DNA of 64,000 nucleotides from Multifurca ochricompacta (GCA_022496185.1 WTXG01000001.1:1736001-1800000); one strand, 5' to 3'; shown: positions 11,612 to 23,429, counted from the stretch's first letter. The notes: a model not told the origin generated them from the sequence alone. Made by a program: numbers and translations.

Positions 11612-13974
11612 TTAATCATCCCGATTCTTCGCACGCGGCTCGCCGCTCAAAAAGCCGACCCGTTCGTCTGGGTGGTCACCGTTCTCGCGCGCGTGTTCTG
11701 TCGATGCGTGCCGTGGCTTATCATCGTCGCTCAGATCATGGGCATCTTCGTCTCCTATCTCGAAGACAACAGCATCTTCGTTTATCGATGCAGTGCCACG
11801 TCCTCCCACTAGCGTCGCCTCGTCATCGTCACGACGCCGAATTTCGGTCCGGTGCTCAATCGCCTCGAGGTCGTAATCCTCGGCATCCTCTTCGTCTTGT
11901 GCCAATTCGTCAGACATCAGCAATGTAGATATCGCAGTCGGTAATCAGGAGTGGGAAGTTAGGTATAAAAGGGAGAACTCATCTGCTATTATTGGCCGAC
12001 GGCCGCCATAGGTAGGCAATGCTCCCAAAAGCGAAAAAGTAAAGCAAGGAGAGCCACCCATCAAGAAGCCACCAACGGATTTTCCAGCTTTTTGCCGCAT
12101 AATCTGTGAGGGAATATAAGACGAGACTGTAATCCAGGATGTGGCACTCAAACCTTCAGCAAGACGGCCGGTGAATGTCAGCGTCGAGACAACAAAAAAG
12201 ATGGATATCACAAAAACGACAAAGAATAGGATGTATTGCAGTCTTTGGAACATTCTGAGCTTATAATGTTGCTTTCGGGCCTTAAGCTGGGAGATGGTGG
12301 CTGTTTGCATCCGTCAGCAGGCGAGTGGAAATGCCAGGTAAGTACGTACCGTTGAGGGACCATAAAATCCACATAAGGAACCCGCTCAATGTGAATGCTA
12401 GCGGCACCACAAAGAGAAGCAGCACCAGAGCTGAGGCTGACTCGAACTCGAGCTCTACGATGCCCACAGCATACAACACTAGGACAACCGCTCAGATGAA
12501 ACCTTCATGCTTGAGACATGGAAGAATCACCTCCAAAGACGAAGTGCGCGACAGATAGTATTTGAGCTTTGCGCATAGTGGGACCAAGATCATCTCGTAC
12601 AACACTCAAGCCCAGAGATACGACCAGAAGCATGAAAAATGAAAGGGAGTTCCGGCCCGCATCGAGAGTGGCAACAACAAAGAGGAAAACAGTTGATGCA
12701 GTGCCTTTTCCATGTGCGTTAAGGTACCGATAGTAAGCTTGTGGAAGTTTGTTCATGTATGGTCGTGAAGAACAAGGTGCAAAAAGACCTACCCAAGTTA
12801 GCCACCATCTCGATGATGAGGAAACCAACGAGACAGGACAGATAATACTACATGGGATTTATAAGTATGTGTACTGATGCACCAAAAAGTTAACGAGCCT
12901 TACTTGTAAGGGGAGAATTTCGGTAACATGCTTGTAACACAGCCAGCCCCAAGCGGCCGCTAGTGCAGAATATAAGAGAAGCATGATGAGATAGAACTAC
13001 CGAACCGTGTCATAAAATAATGTAGACGAATATCAAAACCACACACGTTGACTTTTGGATAATCAGTTGCAGCAAGCTGTCCATCAAAGATATTTCGGAA
13101 AAGGACAGTGCCACGATAGGATGGGTGTACATCAGAGGACTGTCGTTTCTGGGGTGTTGGCGATGGGGAATTCTGTAGTACAGTGACAGGCACGACAGCT
13201 GACGCACATCATCAACTATGAAAACCTTCTTCATAGAGGAGACACAAGCATACCGACGCAATAATAGCCGGTTTTTCGGATGGGATATTGTATTGGTTCA
13301 TGGTACGCAAACAATCCGGAGGGACTAGGGCTGGGATCAGAGCCGTTCTGACGTGTTTGAATGCCTCGACGGAACGGGGAGGCATTTACGCTTGATGGAG
13401 GGGTGGGGTTTCCCGCAGGGTTGTCCCAAAAGCCTTGACTCGTCGAATTGCCGGAGCTTCTTTCGCTTTCAGGGAAAGAGACTCTTGCTGACCAGAATGA
13501 GGTGTCTTCGATAGACTTCCCTGTTGGCAAGTCAAGGATAAAGCGTCCAAGGTCAGAGGAATCGCAGAAGCCTCCTCGCACAGCATCCGACGTGCATACA
13601 TACGTCCTCTGCTAACAAAGCTCATGAGCGGTGCTGCGGCATCGGCGCAGTACAGACGCTTACAGGCAGGTACTCGTCTGTCTCAGATGTGACTTTCCCG
13701 AGGTATTGATAGTCATTCCACTCGTATATTACCATGGCCAACTGTCCTTGTGATGCACTTTCAAAGCTGACTAGCCTGAATTCAATGACAATAACTGGTC
13801 AGGAGTTGACGAGTACGCGCATACCGTTAATGAATGTATTTCGACCACTCCACATTCCGGAGCAGATTTGCCTGGAGTAGTCTGTGTCAAGGATCGGGAC
13901 TTCATAGCTAGCTACTGCAGAAGCAGATAATAATAAAGAGACCGCCAGAAGAGCAGTTTGTAACTGCGAGTCAT
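11612..13974 (-). CDS. PTM1/GPR107-family lung seven-transmembrane protein
   Basis: A member of the Lung_7-TM_R (PTM1/GPR107/GPR108) family, membrane proteins of the Golgi and endosome. The N-terminus has a signal peptide (LQTALLAVSLLLSASAVAS), then a lumenal domain containing YSRQICSGMWSGR, Asn/Ser-rich linkers and an IQYPIRKTGYYCV segment (about 13260), typical of the family. Seven-TM exons follow, including AYYRYLNAHGKGT, LGLSVVRDDLGPTMRK and FHFVFG/VLYAVGIVELE. The cytosolic tail is very acidic (ELAQDEEDAEDYDLEAIEH) and ends at 11612. Many short introns interrupt it. The ATG at 13972-13974 is one base out of frame with the signal peptide; one extra T in AGTTAC (near 13962) would join them as MTRSLQTALLAV. 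The gene is convergent with RPB2, with 130 bases between the stops. Confidence 0.85.
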
Positions 13975-14117
13975 GAATGAGGGGAGGGAAGTGAAGTTAA
14001 AGCGGGCCGCTAGCTCCTGTGTATATATGTTCTACTGCAGCTGCCTTCCGATTTAGTTCTCATCCTCATCAATAGCGCCATCGTCCAAGCCACCCTCAAG
14101 ACTCAAGTGCATTCATC

Positions 14118-15940
14118 ATGCTCGGCGACGACACTGAGGACGTATTTGATAGCGTCACCTGGGAATCCCCTGCGGACAAGGGATACGCTACCGTTGATGC
14201 TTCAGCACCCTCACGTCCAGGTTTCAAGCAGAGTATAGAGGAAGGAGAGGAAACTCGGGGCCCACATGACCCCAAGTGGTATGGCTATCTCGTAACACAG
14301 GTCAAGGACCCCATCAAGGAAATGGCGGAGACAAAGGATGCATACGTCTCATATTTGGTGACTGCAAAGGTGAGGGTTGTACGCGTTTTCACCTGTACCC
14401 TTTCATGCCAAATATAGTCAGACAAACTTGTCTATCTTTTCGACCCCAACCCCTTCCTCCCGGAGGCGCTTTCAAGACTTTGTCTTCCTTAGGAACAATC
14501 TCGCTAAGGACTTCCCGGCATGTGTGGTTCCCCCACTGCCAGACAAGCACCGGTTGGGTTGGTCAGCTCATAAGGGGACATGCATCGTCGTCTGACGTCG
14601 TCTTTCTGTCTTAGAATACATAACAGGCGACAGATTCAGTCCGGAGTTTATGGAGAGACGTAGACATGAGTGAGTTGCTCGTTCAGCAACCTTACAGATC
14701 TGATACTCGAATTCCAGCCTCCATCATTTCCTACAGCGGATAGCAAGGCACCCTACTCTCCAGCGCAGCACGCTTGTTCGTGCATTTTTTGAGTCAACAG
14801 AATGGGTACATTTATGCTTTGCTGTCATGTTATTGTGTATTCATCATTGTCCAGCACGTAATAATGCACCAGCACGTTGCGCATCCCCCAGGACCTGAAC
14901 AATCACAGGGTGTCATCGACAACCTCTCTGACACCCTCCTCAACGCGTTTGCTCGCGTTCGCAAGCCTGATGAGCGCTTTCTCATAATGCGCGATAATGT
15001 CGACAAGTTTGAGGAAAGCCTATCGACATCTGAACGCCTTTGGAATCGGGTGCGCAGTCGCACAACTGGTGAGCCTCTCCACCAACTATTTGCGGATGCT
15101 AGATCTGAGGCTGAACGAGCGGGAACTCCCGATTCCCCTGGTGAAGATCTCACGGCCGATTACCATGATCTGGCGGTTGCGGTTCAGGGATTAGGTTTTC
15201 TCGAGTCGGGTATCACCGATCAACTAAATCATTTCTCGAATACCTTACTCGAATTCTCGGCCCTATTACGCCACACTGTATGTTCTCGAAGATTTTAGAG
15301 GTATTTTCTTCTCACCTGTTTTCAGACGCAGAATACGATCGACCCATTCCTCGTGCATCTGCATTCGCTGCTCTCTTACTCCCACGCACATCGAGCTGTG
15401 CTCAAGTTGAGAGATCAAAAGCAGCTGGACCTCGAGGAACTTACCGAATATCTATCCGGAGTGACTGCCGAGAGGGACAGGCTGTCTGCCGTCATAAGTG
15501 GGCATGCGGGAAGTTCAGGCCTGGGCCTCAGCGCATATCTAAGGGACAAGATGGACGCGATCAGAGGCTCGGATGATGACAGGAGCAGGGTCGAAAAAAT
15601 GAAAAAGCTGGATGCTAAAATCAAAGAAGTAAGCGTAGATCCTTACCGTCACAGCGCCCTGCTTATGACTTGAACAGTTAACTGAAGCTGTAACAACAGC
15701 CCACGAAACTTCTGACACCTTCAGTAATGAGACCCTACGCGAACAGGCCACCTTCCAATACGCGAAGGAGGCTGAAATGAAAGAAATGCTAAGCAATCTC
15801 GCCGACGGCCAGATCGAGTTGTATAGGAATGTAAGCGGAACCGGCCTTTTCTTTGCAGTCCCATTTCTTATGTGTGCTAGGCCATGGAAGAGTGGGATAG
15901 GATCATCCCGATTATCCAGCGTATACGGGTGGACGTTTAG
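14118..15940 (+). CDS. Sorting nexin SNX4 / Atg24 (PX-BAR)
   Basis: A PX-BAR sorting nexin of the SNX4/Atg24 type, which recycles endosomal cargo such as SNAREs and works in selective autophagy with Atg20-like partners. The PX domain starts with YLVTQVKDPIKEM and includes PSSRRRFQDFVFLRNNL, PPLPDKHRL, EYITGDRFSPEFMERRR and LHHFLQRIARHP, the phosphoinositide-binding surface. The BAR region follows: LLNAFARVRKPDERF, DLAVAVQGLGFLESG, LLSYSHAHRAVLKLRDQKQLD and EYLSGVTAERDRL, ending EEWDRIIPIIQRIRVDV. Introns are inferred at about 14370-14420, 14555-14612, 14669-14717, 14804-14853, 15281-15326, 15630-15676 and 15829-15880. Spliced this way the frame is intact throughout. The N-terminal 45 residues are acidic and probably disordered. 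Confidence 0.93.
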
Positions 15941-16058
15941 CACATATTGTTCTGAATATTTCTATAGCCACATCTAATCATGTTCTCTCAATTGCCCTAT
16001 TTCCACCAATACCGATGCGGGCTAGCTATGCTCTCGTCAGACCCGTCAGAGTATTTGT

Positions 16059-17168
16059 TCAAGTCCTCTTTAAGCTCGCCTCCGCCTGATTCTGTTCACC
16101 TTTCAGAGCAGATTCAAGCAGGGCCAAAAATCGCAGTTTGTCTGCAGATTCCTGAACCGCCAACGACAGCTGAGCGCGCTTTGTCTGAGTAATCGCTTCG
16201 CGCTTGCGCGTCTAAATTACTTACGTTAATAACCCCAGTATCAACTGCCCGAATCATATGCAATTCCGCCCTCTCTGAAGCACCCGACGTAGTGTGTTGA
16301 TTCGTAGCTGGGATCCACGGTGGTGGGTCATCCTGTATAGCACTACAGAAACTATTTTCCTGCCCATACACCAAAAAGGTACCTTGTTTGGTGTTGCAGA
16401 GGGTGCTCGGCCTTCCCGTAGTTCCATTACGATCGCAAAAGTGTTCTCACCTCACGAAGAATTAGCTCGCGGTATTTCAGGTCAGGTAGTGGTGCACACC
16501 GTCACGAGGCAACTCTGCCAGCTGAGACTCAATCATGTTGAGCTTCACCATGAAGGAGCGGAAGTATTGGCCCAGCGACGCAGTGGCCATGGCGCCTTCG
16601 ACGCTATTTGGTCCTCCATTTTTACTACAACATGAGACGTGGGCAAGCAATGGAAATCAACCTTGTGTCCTTGTTGAACAACTCAATGGCGATCATGGTC
16701 TGAATTGAAAAGATGAAACGTTCCAACGCGACTTCGTCCTTGTCCTTGATTACTACCACAACTTTTTCAACGTTCCCCTGTATTGAAGCTGTTTTTATGT
16801 TTCCTTTCTCAAGAGTGAGTGTATATGCTGACGAGCACCAGCTCATCACCAATCGCCTTCACTGCGCCGGCGATGTATTCATTCAAGCTTTGATGGCGAG
16901 ACTGATAGACAGGGGTTTCGTATTTCTTCCGCCGTACGAAAATATCAGCCGGATAGACCTGACGGACATAAAGGATTGTATGAATTGCCACTTCAACTGT
17001 ACACAGGCCAATAATGAATTCTTAAGGCGGTAGGCGGGATACGAGGGTTCAGAGTGCCTACTGAATTCGATGATACCGCCCACGGCCTCTGAGAGGAGAT
17101 TAAGTTCTAAAAAATGAAACTAAAAAAGTCAATGACTCACGATTAAAAGTCAACGATTGTGAAGACAT
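16059..17168 (-). CDS. REV7/MAD2L2 HORMA-domain protein (DNA polymerase zeta subunit)
   Basis: A HORMA-domain protein matching REV7/MAD2L2, the adaptor of translesion polymerase zeta (with REV3 and REV1) and a repair-pathway regulator. The start exon 17168-17141 gives MSSQSLTFN. Splicing over a 34-base intron continues QLNLLSEAVGGIIEFIEVAIHTILYVRQVYPADIF, the hallmark REV7 N-terminus. Later segments are YETPVYQSRHQSLNEYI, VEKVVVVIKDKDEVALERFIF, MATASLGQYFRSFMVKL and AFAIV-type strand NTFAIVMELREG, followed by DDPPPWIPA and the C-terminal safety-belt region ending ASLKRT. Six introns are inferred, all with GT-AG ends. The frame is intact when spliced. It converges with SNX4, leaving 118 bases between stops. 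Confidence 0.92.
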
Positions 17169-18845
17169 TTATTTTCACTTTCACTCGGTCAACGGTCAAA
17201 GTAATAATGTGGAATCGGACCGGACCGACCGAAATTGCACTGGACCAGGCAAACGCGCGCATCGCGCATACATTTTACATTGACTCGGTCGTCGCCTTAT
17301 CACTCTTTTCGCTATTGCTGCTGAACAACTCCAAAAATGAAATAAGTATACTAGAAAACTTGATTTGATCCCCCCTTGTGCACATTACCATGCCTTGGGA
17401 ATCGGAACAATGACAGTGAGCTGGTAGGGGAGAGGGGTTGTGGTACTATCCGTTGGTGATGTTGTCGTCTCCGTCGCATGATCACGGATTACATGCCATC
17501 GCTACTCAAGGAGTTACGGAAGGGCGAGTGTGTCAAGCGTTGGTTCGTTCTCGGTGGTAGCCCCAGATAAAATGGTAGGGATCCGTTCAACCAAAGCGGT
17601 GTCGGTGCGCAAGCGAAGAAATTATCGTATGGGGCCATCTGACACTGTTGCTTGCCACATCTCCACTGCGATAGTAGTGATGATAGCAGGTTCTTCCTTT
17701 GATTCCATTCTGGTAACCAAGACCTTCCGCACCAAACCATCGGGACTTTTTGACTAACACGGCTAGGCTAGGTTTGACCGAGCACGCGCAGGCGGGCGCG
17801 TGGGTGTGTAGCGATGGTTTTGGGCTGGGTGAGTGCTTGAAATTATATATATATACTCAGCCACGTTAATATGTCTGTCTTTTGTGCGTACTATAGCTGG
17901 ATCCGTTATGTCTAGTCGGAGTCATCTGGCTGGGGGTATTCTTTTGTCCGGTGCTGGTGCATCCCTAGTTGGACGACAACTAGCACATTGCTACGACCGT
18001 TGATCTGGACCACCTGGCTATTAGATGACACGCAGAGTCTAAAGCGCCTGGTTTAATCGTATCCATTGAAGAGACGTGTATATCCCCCGTCTCTTCCGCT
18101 CTGCTACCTTAGCAGTAGGGTATGCACCAGCCAGTGGCCCACTCAATTTCTGTCTCGCCGGTTCTGACACACGTTGAGCAGAATCCTCCAGGTCAACTAA
18201 ATCTCGTCAGAAAAGCTTTTGAGAATAACATAGGCATACGCTATTGAGATACCCTTCTGTTACCCACCCGACCAGCGATCCCCTCACTCCGCGATTTGTA
18301 CAAGAGTTTGCTCTTATCCACGACGCAAAAATATGAAATCGTTTGCGCCCATCAGACACAAGCTCTGGATGGATGTTTTTTTTTCCGGCCGCAAGTTCAA
18401 TTAGTGGAACCTACGCCTTGACCATTAGCGAACTCACTTACACAGCAAAGTGATTTCATGGTTGCGCACAAAACGAGTTCCTTTTCACGCGCGCAACTGC
18501 AAATATCAACTTGCAGTGCCACATCGTGAGTTCAAGAACATTTGCGTAGTGCCAGGTTATTGCCGGTGCGGGCCATCGCAAGTTGGACAGCGCAGAGCCA
18601 GGAGGAACCTGAGTCGCGGTACCCCACTTCGTTTGGCGTCTATGCATCTCCCCATATAAAGGCCTTTTACTGGATCATGTTTCAACGGTGCCGGGTGTGA
18701 AAAATTACCTGACGGACATTGCCTCATGCTCCTCGTCCTGCGATTTAGCTTCCTAATTTCTCTCGGCCGCCTTTTCATCGAAACCTTTCCAGTTTCCCGT
18801 TTTAAACGTTGGTAATTAGCTTGGCGACGTTCTCACCTCCGTACT
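17169..18845. other. Gene-poor intergenic stretch
   Basis: About 1.7 kb with no ORF that has codon structure, conserved motifs or introns like the neighbours; the ORFs at 17489-17757 overlap antisense and look like chance. A short (TA)n run sits near 17845-17856. No tRNA B-box (GGTTCGANNCC) or other RNA gene could be recognised. The last few hundred bases presumably hold the promoter of the hypothetical gene at 18846. Confidence 0.5.
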
Positions 18846-19389
18846 ATGTCTCAGAACCTTCAAGACCAACAAACGTATCCTTTTCGCCTCCCAAGCTATC
18901 GCTTCCTCCACCAGGGCAGGTATCACCCGTATCCTACTTTTAATCGGCAGCAGGGGGCCTCGACGCAAGACGTTGGCGACATTGAAGTTACGGTATGTGT
19001 CGTCTCATAGTGTGTCCCCTCCCCTTGGCTAAATAATTTCTAGGATGCTCCGGTTTTTCCGATAGACGAAGTCGAAGAAACTGCCCAACGGGATCATCTG
19101 GTTTTTTTTTTCGGTCATTTTCTCTACTCACCCCGCTCCCTAACCACAAATACAGCGTTCTGAAAACGGGCAATTAGATGCTGATCTCGCAAACCTTGCT
19201 GCCCTAGTCGAGGAGCTGGAAGGAACAGCGTCGGGAAGCACCGCACCTCGGGGCTACATTGATTTAGTCGTCGTATGTTCTCCTATTTTAGACCCTGCCT
19301 CTGTTTTTTTTATCATTCCTGCCCCACAGGCTTTTGCTTCAGCAATTCGACGTCGTGCGTCGACTTCTGGAACCAACACCCAAATTTGA
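18846..19389 (+). CDS. Small hypothetical protein, multi-exon
   Basis: I do not recognise this protein. The ATG at 18846 opens MSQNLQDQQTYPFRLPSYRF, and the exon ends at a good donor near 18993. Introns at about 18994-19044, 19101-19155 and 19273-19329 each have GT-AG ends and keep one frame. The product of about 130 residues contains an acidic stretch, an LADLANLAALVEELEGT-like helix (actual LDADLANLAALVEELEG) and a short basic end RRRASTSGTNTQI before TGA. The splice pattern and codon texture match real genes nearby. The stop could be an artefact, with the gene continuing into coding-looking sequence at 19870-20423. Confidence 0.4.
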
Positions 19390-19869
19390 GGGAGGGAAGG
19401 GAAGAGGGCTTCCTCCTCACCTCCCCTCACATGACACATTAGTTTTGTTCTCTGAGCTCCTGATAAGTCGCTTTACCAAATGGGTGTGGCCACTTTGAGT
19501 TCCACGATCAGTCTACCATTGAATCCCATGTCTTTCCGTGACCGACCAGCCTTGTATCGAATCCAACCTATTGTCGCAGCGACCCAACGTCGTTTTTATT
19601 GTTTGAGACTGGTGGTTAGGTTCTTAATTTCAGCTGTTCAGCTGGTCGGTTCCTGTCTGTTCAGCGCTTCAAAAAGCGCGCATGTCGCGAAGGATCTCGT
19701 CGCTATCCCCATTTGCGAGACATCTATGTCTTCCATTCAGTCAGTCCATGTTCATTTTCCGGCGCTGCTGGAGCAGCCGCCCGTTGACCGTGTCAGGAAG
19801 GTGCGTCTCCTATAGCTGGCTCCATGTTATTTACATACATTTATCAATAAAAAAACAAAATCCGCCAAG

Positions 19870-20423
19870 CGAGGGTTGGTTTATCCAAAGCTGGCTCAGT
19901 CCAAAGGCAGTGGCGATAGGATGCACTCAACTGATTTGTTCTGGGGTAGTCGAGGGGTGTCAGCTGCCATTCCTGAGCCCAAGTCCAAAGCCAAAGAGAC
20001 GGTACCTCGGGGAATAATTCATTTTTTCAAGGTACGTGTGAGCTGGTGCCCACCCGCCCCTTTCCCCCTTGCTCCACACACTTAATTTTATTTTTGTGGA
20101 ATTTTACGCTTACCGTGCATTGCTGCTTCAGCTAGTCGCCCCTGAAACTGGATTGCTCACGTTCATTCAGGCTCGGAGGTGTTTCGAACAGCACACAGGT
20201 CCGACATCCTCTGACCACATATCGCCTCCACTTTTCAAATCTGCCCATGATGGGGGGTCACTCCATGTGAGTCGATATACCCTGACGATCCAAGACGGAA
20301 GCTTGTTTGTTCCCTCCTCTCCTTCATTTCTCTCGACACCAGTTTCCTCTCACTTCTCCGGGACATCCGGGTCTAGCCGAGATTCGGAGAATTCTTCGGT
20401 TGCAGTTGGTGTAAGAATTTGAG
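19870..20423 (+). CDS. Possible continuation or second hypothetical gene
   Basis: A weak coding signal. One frame reads LAQSKGSGDRMHSTDLFWGS and PKSKAKETVPRGIIHFFK, ends at a donor (GTACGTG, about 20032), and after a CAG acceptor near 20132 reads LVAPETGLLTFIQARRCFEQ and a Ser-rich tail ending SVAVGVRI. No family was recognised. There is no clear ATG, so this may be the 3' part of the gene that begins at 18846, with the middle (19390-19870) disturbed by indels or unrecognised introns. Boundaries are approximate. Confidence 0.3.
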
Positions 20424-20619
20424 TACCTGCTGGACTCGTTATGTGTACAAAAACGCATCTGGGGGGTAGTCTGACATTCGCCGCGGGCGGCCTAAATGTA
20501 GATTCACACCATGCATGTATTCGAGTTTGCGCAAAATTTCAGACTTCTTCATACAATTATTCGTCCCGGATCTAGAAACAGAAGAGGACTGACCGATTAA
20601 CATACAAACACGTACGGTG

Positions 20620-22092
20620 CTAGTAAAGATAAGGTAAGGGGGGTGAATCAGTCCACCTGAGATACCAGGCCCGCCCTGCCTCTTCTAATCCGATCTTCGA
20701 GGCCACCGTGACCCCCAATACTTTTTTCTGTTCATTACTCAGGAAACCACCCATGCCCTTGGACTTCGCCCGCCCGCGCTCCTCTGCCTCCAACTCCGCT
20801 TTCTCCTTCTCCAATAATGCGTTCAGTCGTTCTTTTCTTTCGGTCGACATCTCCACAGCACTAACGGTCATAGCAGCAAGGCGGGCTGCGCGATCTTCGG
20901 TAGCACTGGCAGTTATTGACGGCCTGGGTGGTGAGCTGGGGCGTGTGCGCTTGTGATAAGGAGCGGTCTCGACCGCGGGCGAATAGCTGCGATGGCGCTT
21001 GCGCGAAGCATCATCATCATGCCGTACTCTCAACTCAGGGCTGCGACTGCGACTCCTCCCTCGTCGGTTGCGGTACGTCTCGGCATCAGACTCATCCGAG
21101 CGCGGCCACCGAGGCCTCCGTTCATCAGGAGCATGACTACGACCTGTGTCAACACCATAACTCCGCTCCCGTCGCTTGTAACGGTAATCTGGGCTACGAC
21201 TGCGAGACCCAGTCCTGCGGGTAGAATGAGAAGGATTAGGGTATTCATCACGGACACTGAAGCGACGCGAATCAGTAGGAGAGCAAGAGCGGGGGTGGCG
21301 ACGAGGGCTTAGTGAGTGCCGTGATCGAGGGGAGCGATGACGGTAGTCACGCTCATCATAATCCGAGAGTGGGGTACGCGATCGGTGGCGTTCTTCTTTC
21401 TCCCGACGTCGCTGGTCTTTCTTCTTCTCTTTCTTTTCTTGCTTCTTTTCTTTCTTCTCTTTCTTTGAAGGCTTGATGCCATTACGCTCCTGTAGTTCGC
21501 GCAAGCGTAGAGGATTGGACATGAGTGCCTCATAAGCAGCGGCCTCCTGCTGCTTGATAGCTAACAAAGGGTCTTCGCGGACTTTGGCCGCAATATCGCG
21601 CGGGGTGTTCGCATTCTGAATAGCTATGAAGTTTTTATGCGAAGCACCGATCTGAGCGGGACGGTGAGAGGGCACAAAAGCGTGACTGGAGGGAAGCGAC
21701 ATTACCTTCTCATTCTCACTTCCGATCAAAATCTTGTCAACGCGCTTCTTGCCTAGAAGATAGTCCTCCAAGTCGTTTGGATTTTGACTAGATCCTGTGG
21801 CTGGTGTGGCATACATCCACTCGAGTTTCTCTGTCCTCTTCTTCCCCGTTTGCTCCTCCTGCAGTCGCTGAAGCTCCTGCAATTGGCGTTCCTCTTCCTT
21901 TTCCTTTCGAAGCTGCTCAAGCTTCTTCTTTTCCTCGAGCTGGCACGAAAAGTGGTCGTGAGAACATCGCGATATACGAAGTTGAGAGACACTGAGGCGT
22001 ACCGCTTTCTTCTCTTCCAACCAAACCCGCTCCTGATTTTTCATCAGGAGCGGGTGCCATGACTTTTTCATATTCAGGTCTCCGCCACCCAT
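20620..22092 (-). CDS. CWC25: Pre-mRNA splicing factor CWC25
   Basis: CWC25, the spliceosome factor that acts at the first catalytic step after Prp2 remodelling. The start at 22092 gives MGGGDLNMKKSWHPLL, the conserved CWC25 N-terminus. An in-frame intron (about 22007-21943) removes a non-conserved insert and joins WLEEKKA to LEEKKKLEQLRKEKEEE. A coiled coil follows, then LEWMYATP, DLEDYLLGKKRVDKIL, AKVREDPLLAIKQQE and NPLRLRELQ, all family signatures. The second half is a Lys-rich run (KKEKKEKKQEKKEKKK) and a long Arg/Ser-rich domain (about residues 235-390), ending with a helical C-terminus (ERKERLNALLEKEKAELEAEER). The frame is intact. It is divergent from the channel gene, with 290 bases between the ATGs. 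Confidence 0.93.
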   Translation of the reverse strand: MGGGDLNMKKSWHPLLMKNQERVWLEEKKAVRLSVSQLRISRCSHDHFSCQLEEKKKLEQLRKEKEEERQLQELQRLQEEQTGKKRTEKLEWMYATPATGSSQNPNDLEDYLLGKKRVDKILIGSENEKVMSLPSSHAFVPSHRPAQIGASHKNFIAIQNANTPRDIAAKVREDPLLAIKQQEAAAYEALMSNPLRLRELQERNGIKPSKKEKKEKKQEKKEKKKDQRRREKEERHRSRTPLSDYDERDYRHRSPRSRHSLSPRRHPRSCSPTDSRRFSVRDEYPNPSHSTRRTGSRSRSPDYRYKRRERSYGVDTGRSHAPDERRPRWPRSDESDAETYRNRRGRSRSRSPELRVRHDDDASRKRHRSYSPAVETAPYHKRTRPSSPPRPSITASATEDRAARLAAMTVSAVEMSTERKERLNALLEKEKAELEAEERGRAKSKGMGGFLSNEQKKVLGVTVASKIGLEEAGRAWYLRWTDSPPLPYLY

Positions 22093-22381
22093 CTTGAAAA
22101 ATGACTTTTATCAACAACAATGAAGCAAAGGTTTATACAGAGGTGATGTTGGGAGTGAGTGAGTGGAGTGTGTGTAACGAATGTCCTTCGAGATGAGATC
22201 ACAAGGCCTATGTTTGTAATTGTTTTTCACTCTCACTGCCGCCGGGCCGAAGTCGAAGTCATTTCCCCCCCCCCAAGTCCGCTTCCGTCCGCCCCGCTTT
22301 GTTTGCCTTTGCTTGCGTTCCTACTCGACCCCGACCCCCTTTCATCACCTCACCTCACCAAAGCCAACGTAACCCATAGTC

Positions 22382-23358
22382 ATGTCACGGCGGGGTGATG
22401 ACGACGATCTTGAGGCAAGCGAACATGAACCACTAGCGGGGGGTTACAACAATTCACAGCCTTCACATCCCAAGTGCGTTCTCTTTGTCATGGCTAGGGC
22501 CGCGCGTCCGCTCCGCTGTGCGGGGACACTTAGAATATGTTACGTAGACCAGCGCGCTCTATTCATGCCATGACGCGGGACGAGATCAGGAAGGGTATTG
22601 CTAATCGGGTTATACACTCGCGGACATACATACTTCTCTACCTCCTCATGGCTGGACTTTCAATAACGACCGTGGTGCTCAGTTTGCGGGAGGGATGCCC
22701 TGGCCTCGCATTCTACATCCTGGAGGTTATCATCAACTCGGCAATGATTGCGGAAGTAGCGATTCGTTTCCTCGCATTTGGCCGGGTGAGTGAGACAGTG
22801 AATGGGTACTGGGATATTGACCTGACTTGATGAATTGTGTGGAGCAGCAATTCTGGAAATACCCATTTAACGTGTTTGATCTCGTCGTCACGGTGTTTTG
22901 CGTTCTCACATTGCTGGTAATTTTGTTTGCTGGCTGCGGTGCAACAAGCAGGGAGGAGGAGATTTTTGACACGCTACTTCTCGTCACTCGAAATGTGCTC
23001 CAGTTTGGGCGACTGGCAAATATAGTACGACAGTACGAGGTCATGCTCATCTTTATGGTAGCTCAGTATTTTGACCATCGAGGGATAATACAGGTCTGGC
23101 CAGTCAATATTCGCGCATCCAAAGCCGATAGATTTATCAGCCGCACGACGGGCCGGCGTTAGCCTCGATATGGACCTTGACTTTTCGGATGACGAGGAGA
23201 GTGATGGTCTCCGTACACCTCTCTATCGCAATCCAGTGTTGTTTGATTCGCAGGCGGGGCAACGATCAACACAACGTGGGCCGACGTCTGATATGCCTCG
23301 GGCAGCGCAAGCTGCAAGGGAGAGGGACGAAGAAGATATTTGGGCAGAGTTGGGGTAA
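22382..23358 (+). CDS. Ion-transport/voltage-sensor-like four-TM protein
   Basis: A small fungal ion-transport-domain protein, probably a stand-alone S1-S4-like module in an internal or vacuolar membrane. The acidic N-terminus is MSRRGDDDDLEASEHEPLAGG. After a first intron (about 22473-22542) come a basic linker and four hydrophobic helices: YILLYLLMAGLSITTVVL, LAFYILEVIINSAMIAEVAI, PFNVFDLVVTVFCVLTLLVILF and a last weaker segment ending TLLLVTRNVLQFGRLANIVRQ, which has the spaced arginines of an S4. A last intron (about 23032-23094) leads to a cytosolic tail with DMDLDFSDDEE and the end EEDIWAELG. There is no pore loop or S5-S6, so conductance would need self-association like Hv1 or a partner. 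The voltage-sensor role is inferred. The frame is intact. Confidence 0.75.
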
Positions 23359-23429
23359 TTTCAATTTGCAAGTTGTTATATTTTTATTATTCTTTTTTTT
23401 TTGTTTTTTGTTTTATTATTAAAAATTCC

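Noticed and set aside
17489..17757. Overlapping plus and minus ORFs in the REV7 upstream gap
   Set aside because: The two strands are mutually antisense, and neither has motifs, introns or codon bias like nearby genes.
18000..18130. Possible tRNA or small RNA
   Set aside because: There is no recognisable A/B box pair, and no cloverleaf could be drawn by eye.
20708..21312. Plus-strand ORFs opposite CWC25
   Set aside because: They are antisense shadows of the Arg/Ser-rich repeats in CWC25 and have no family features.
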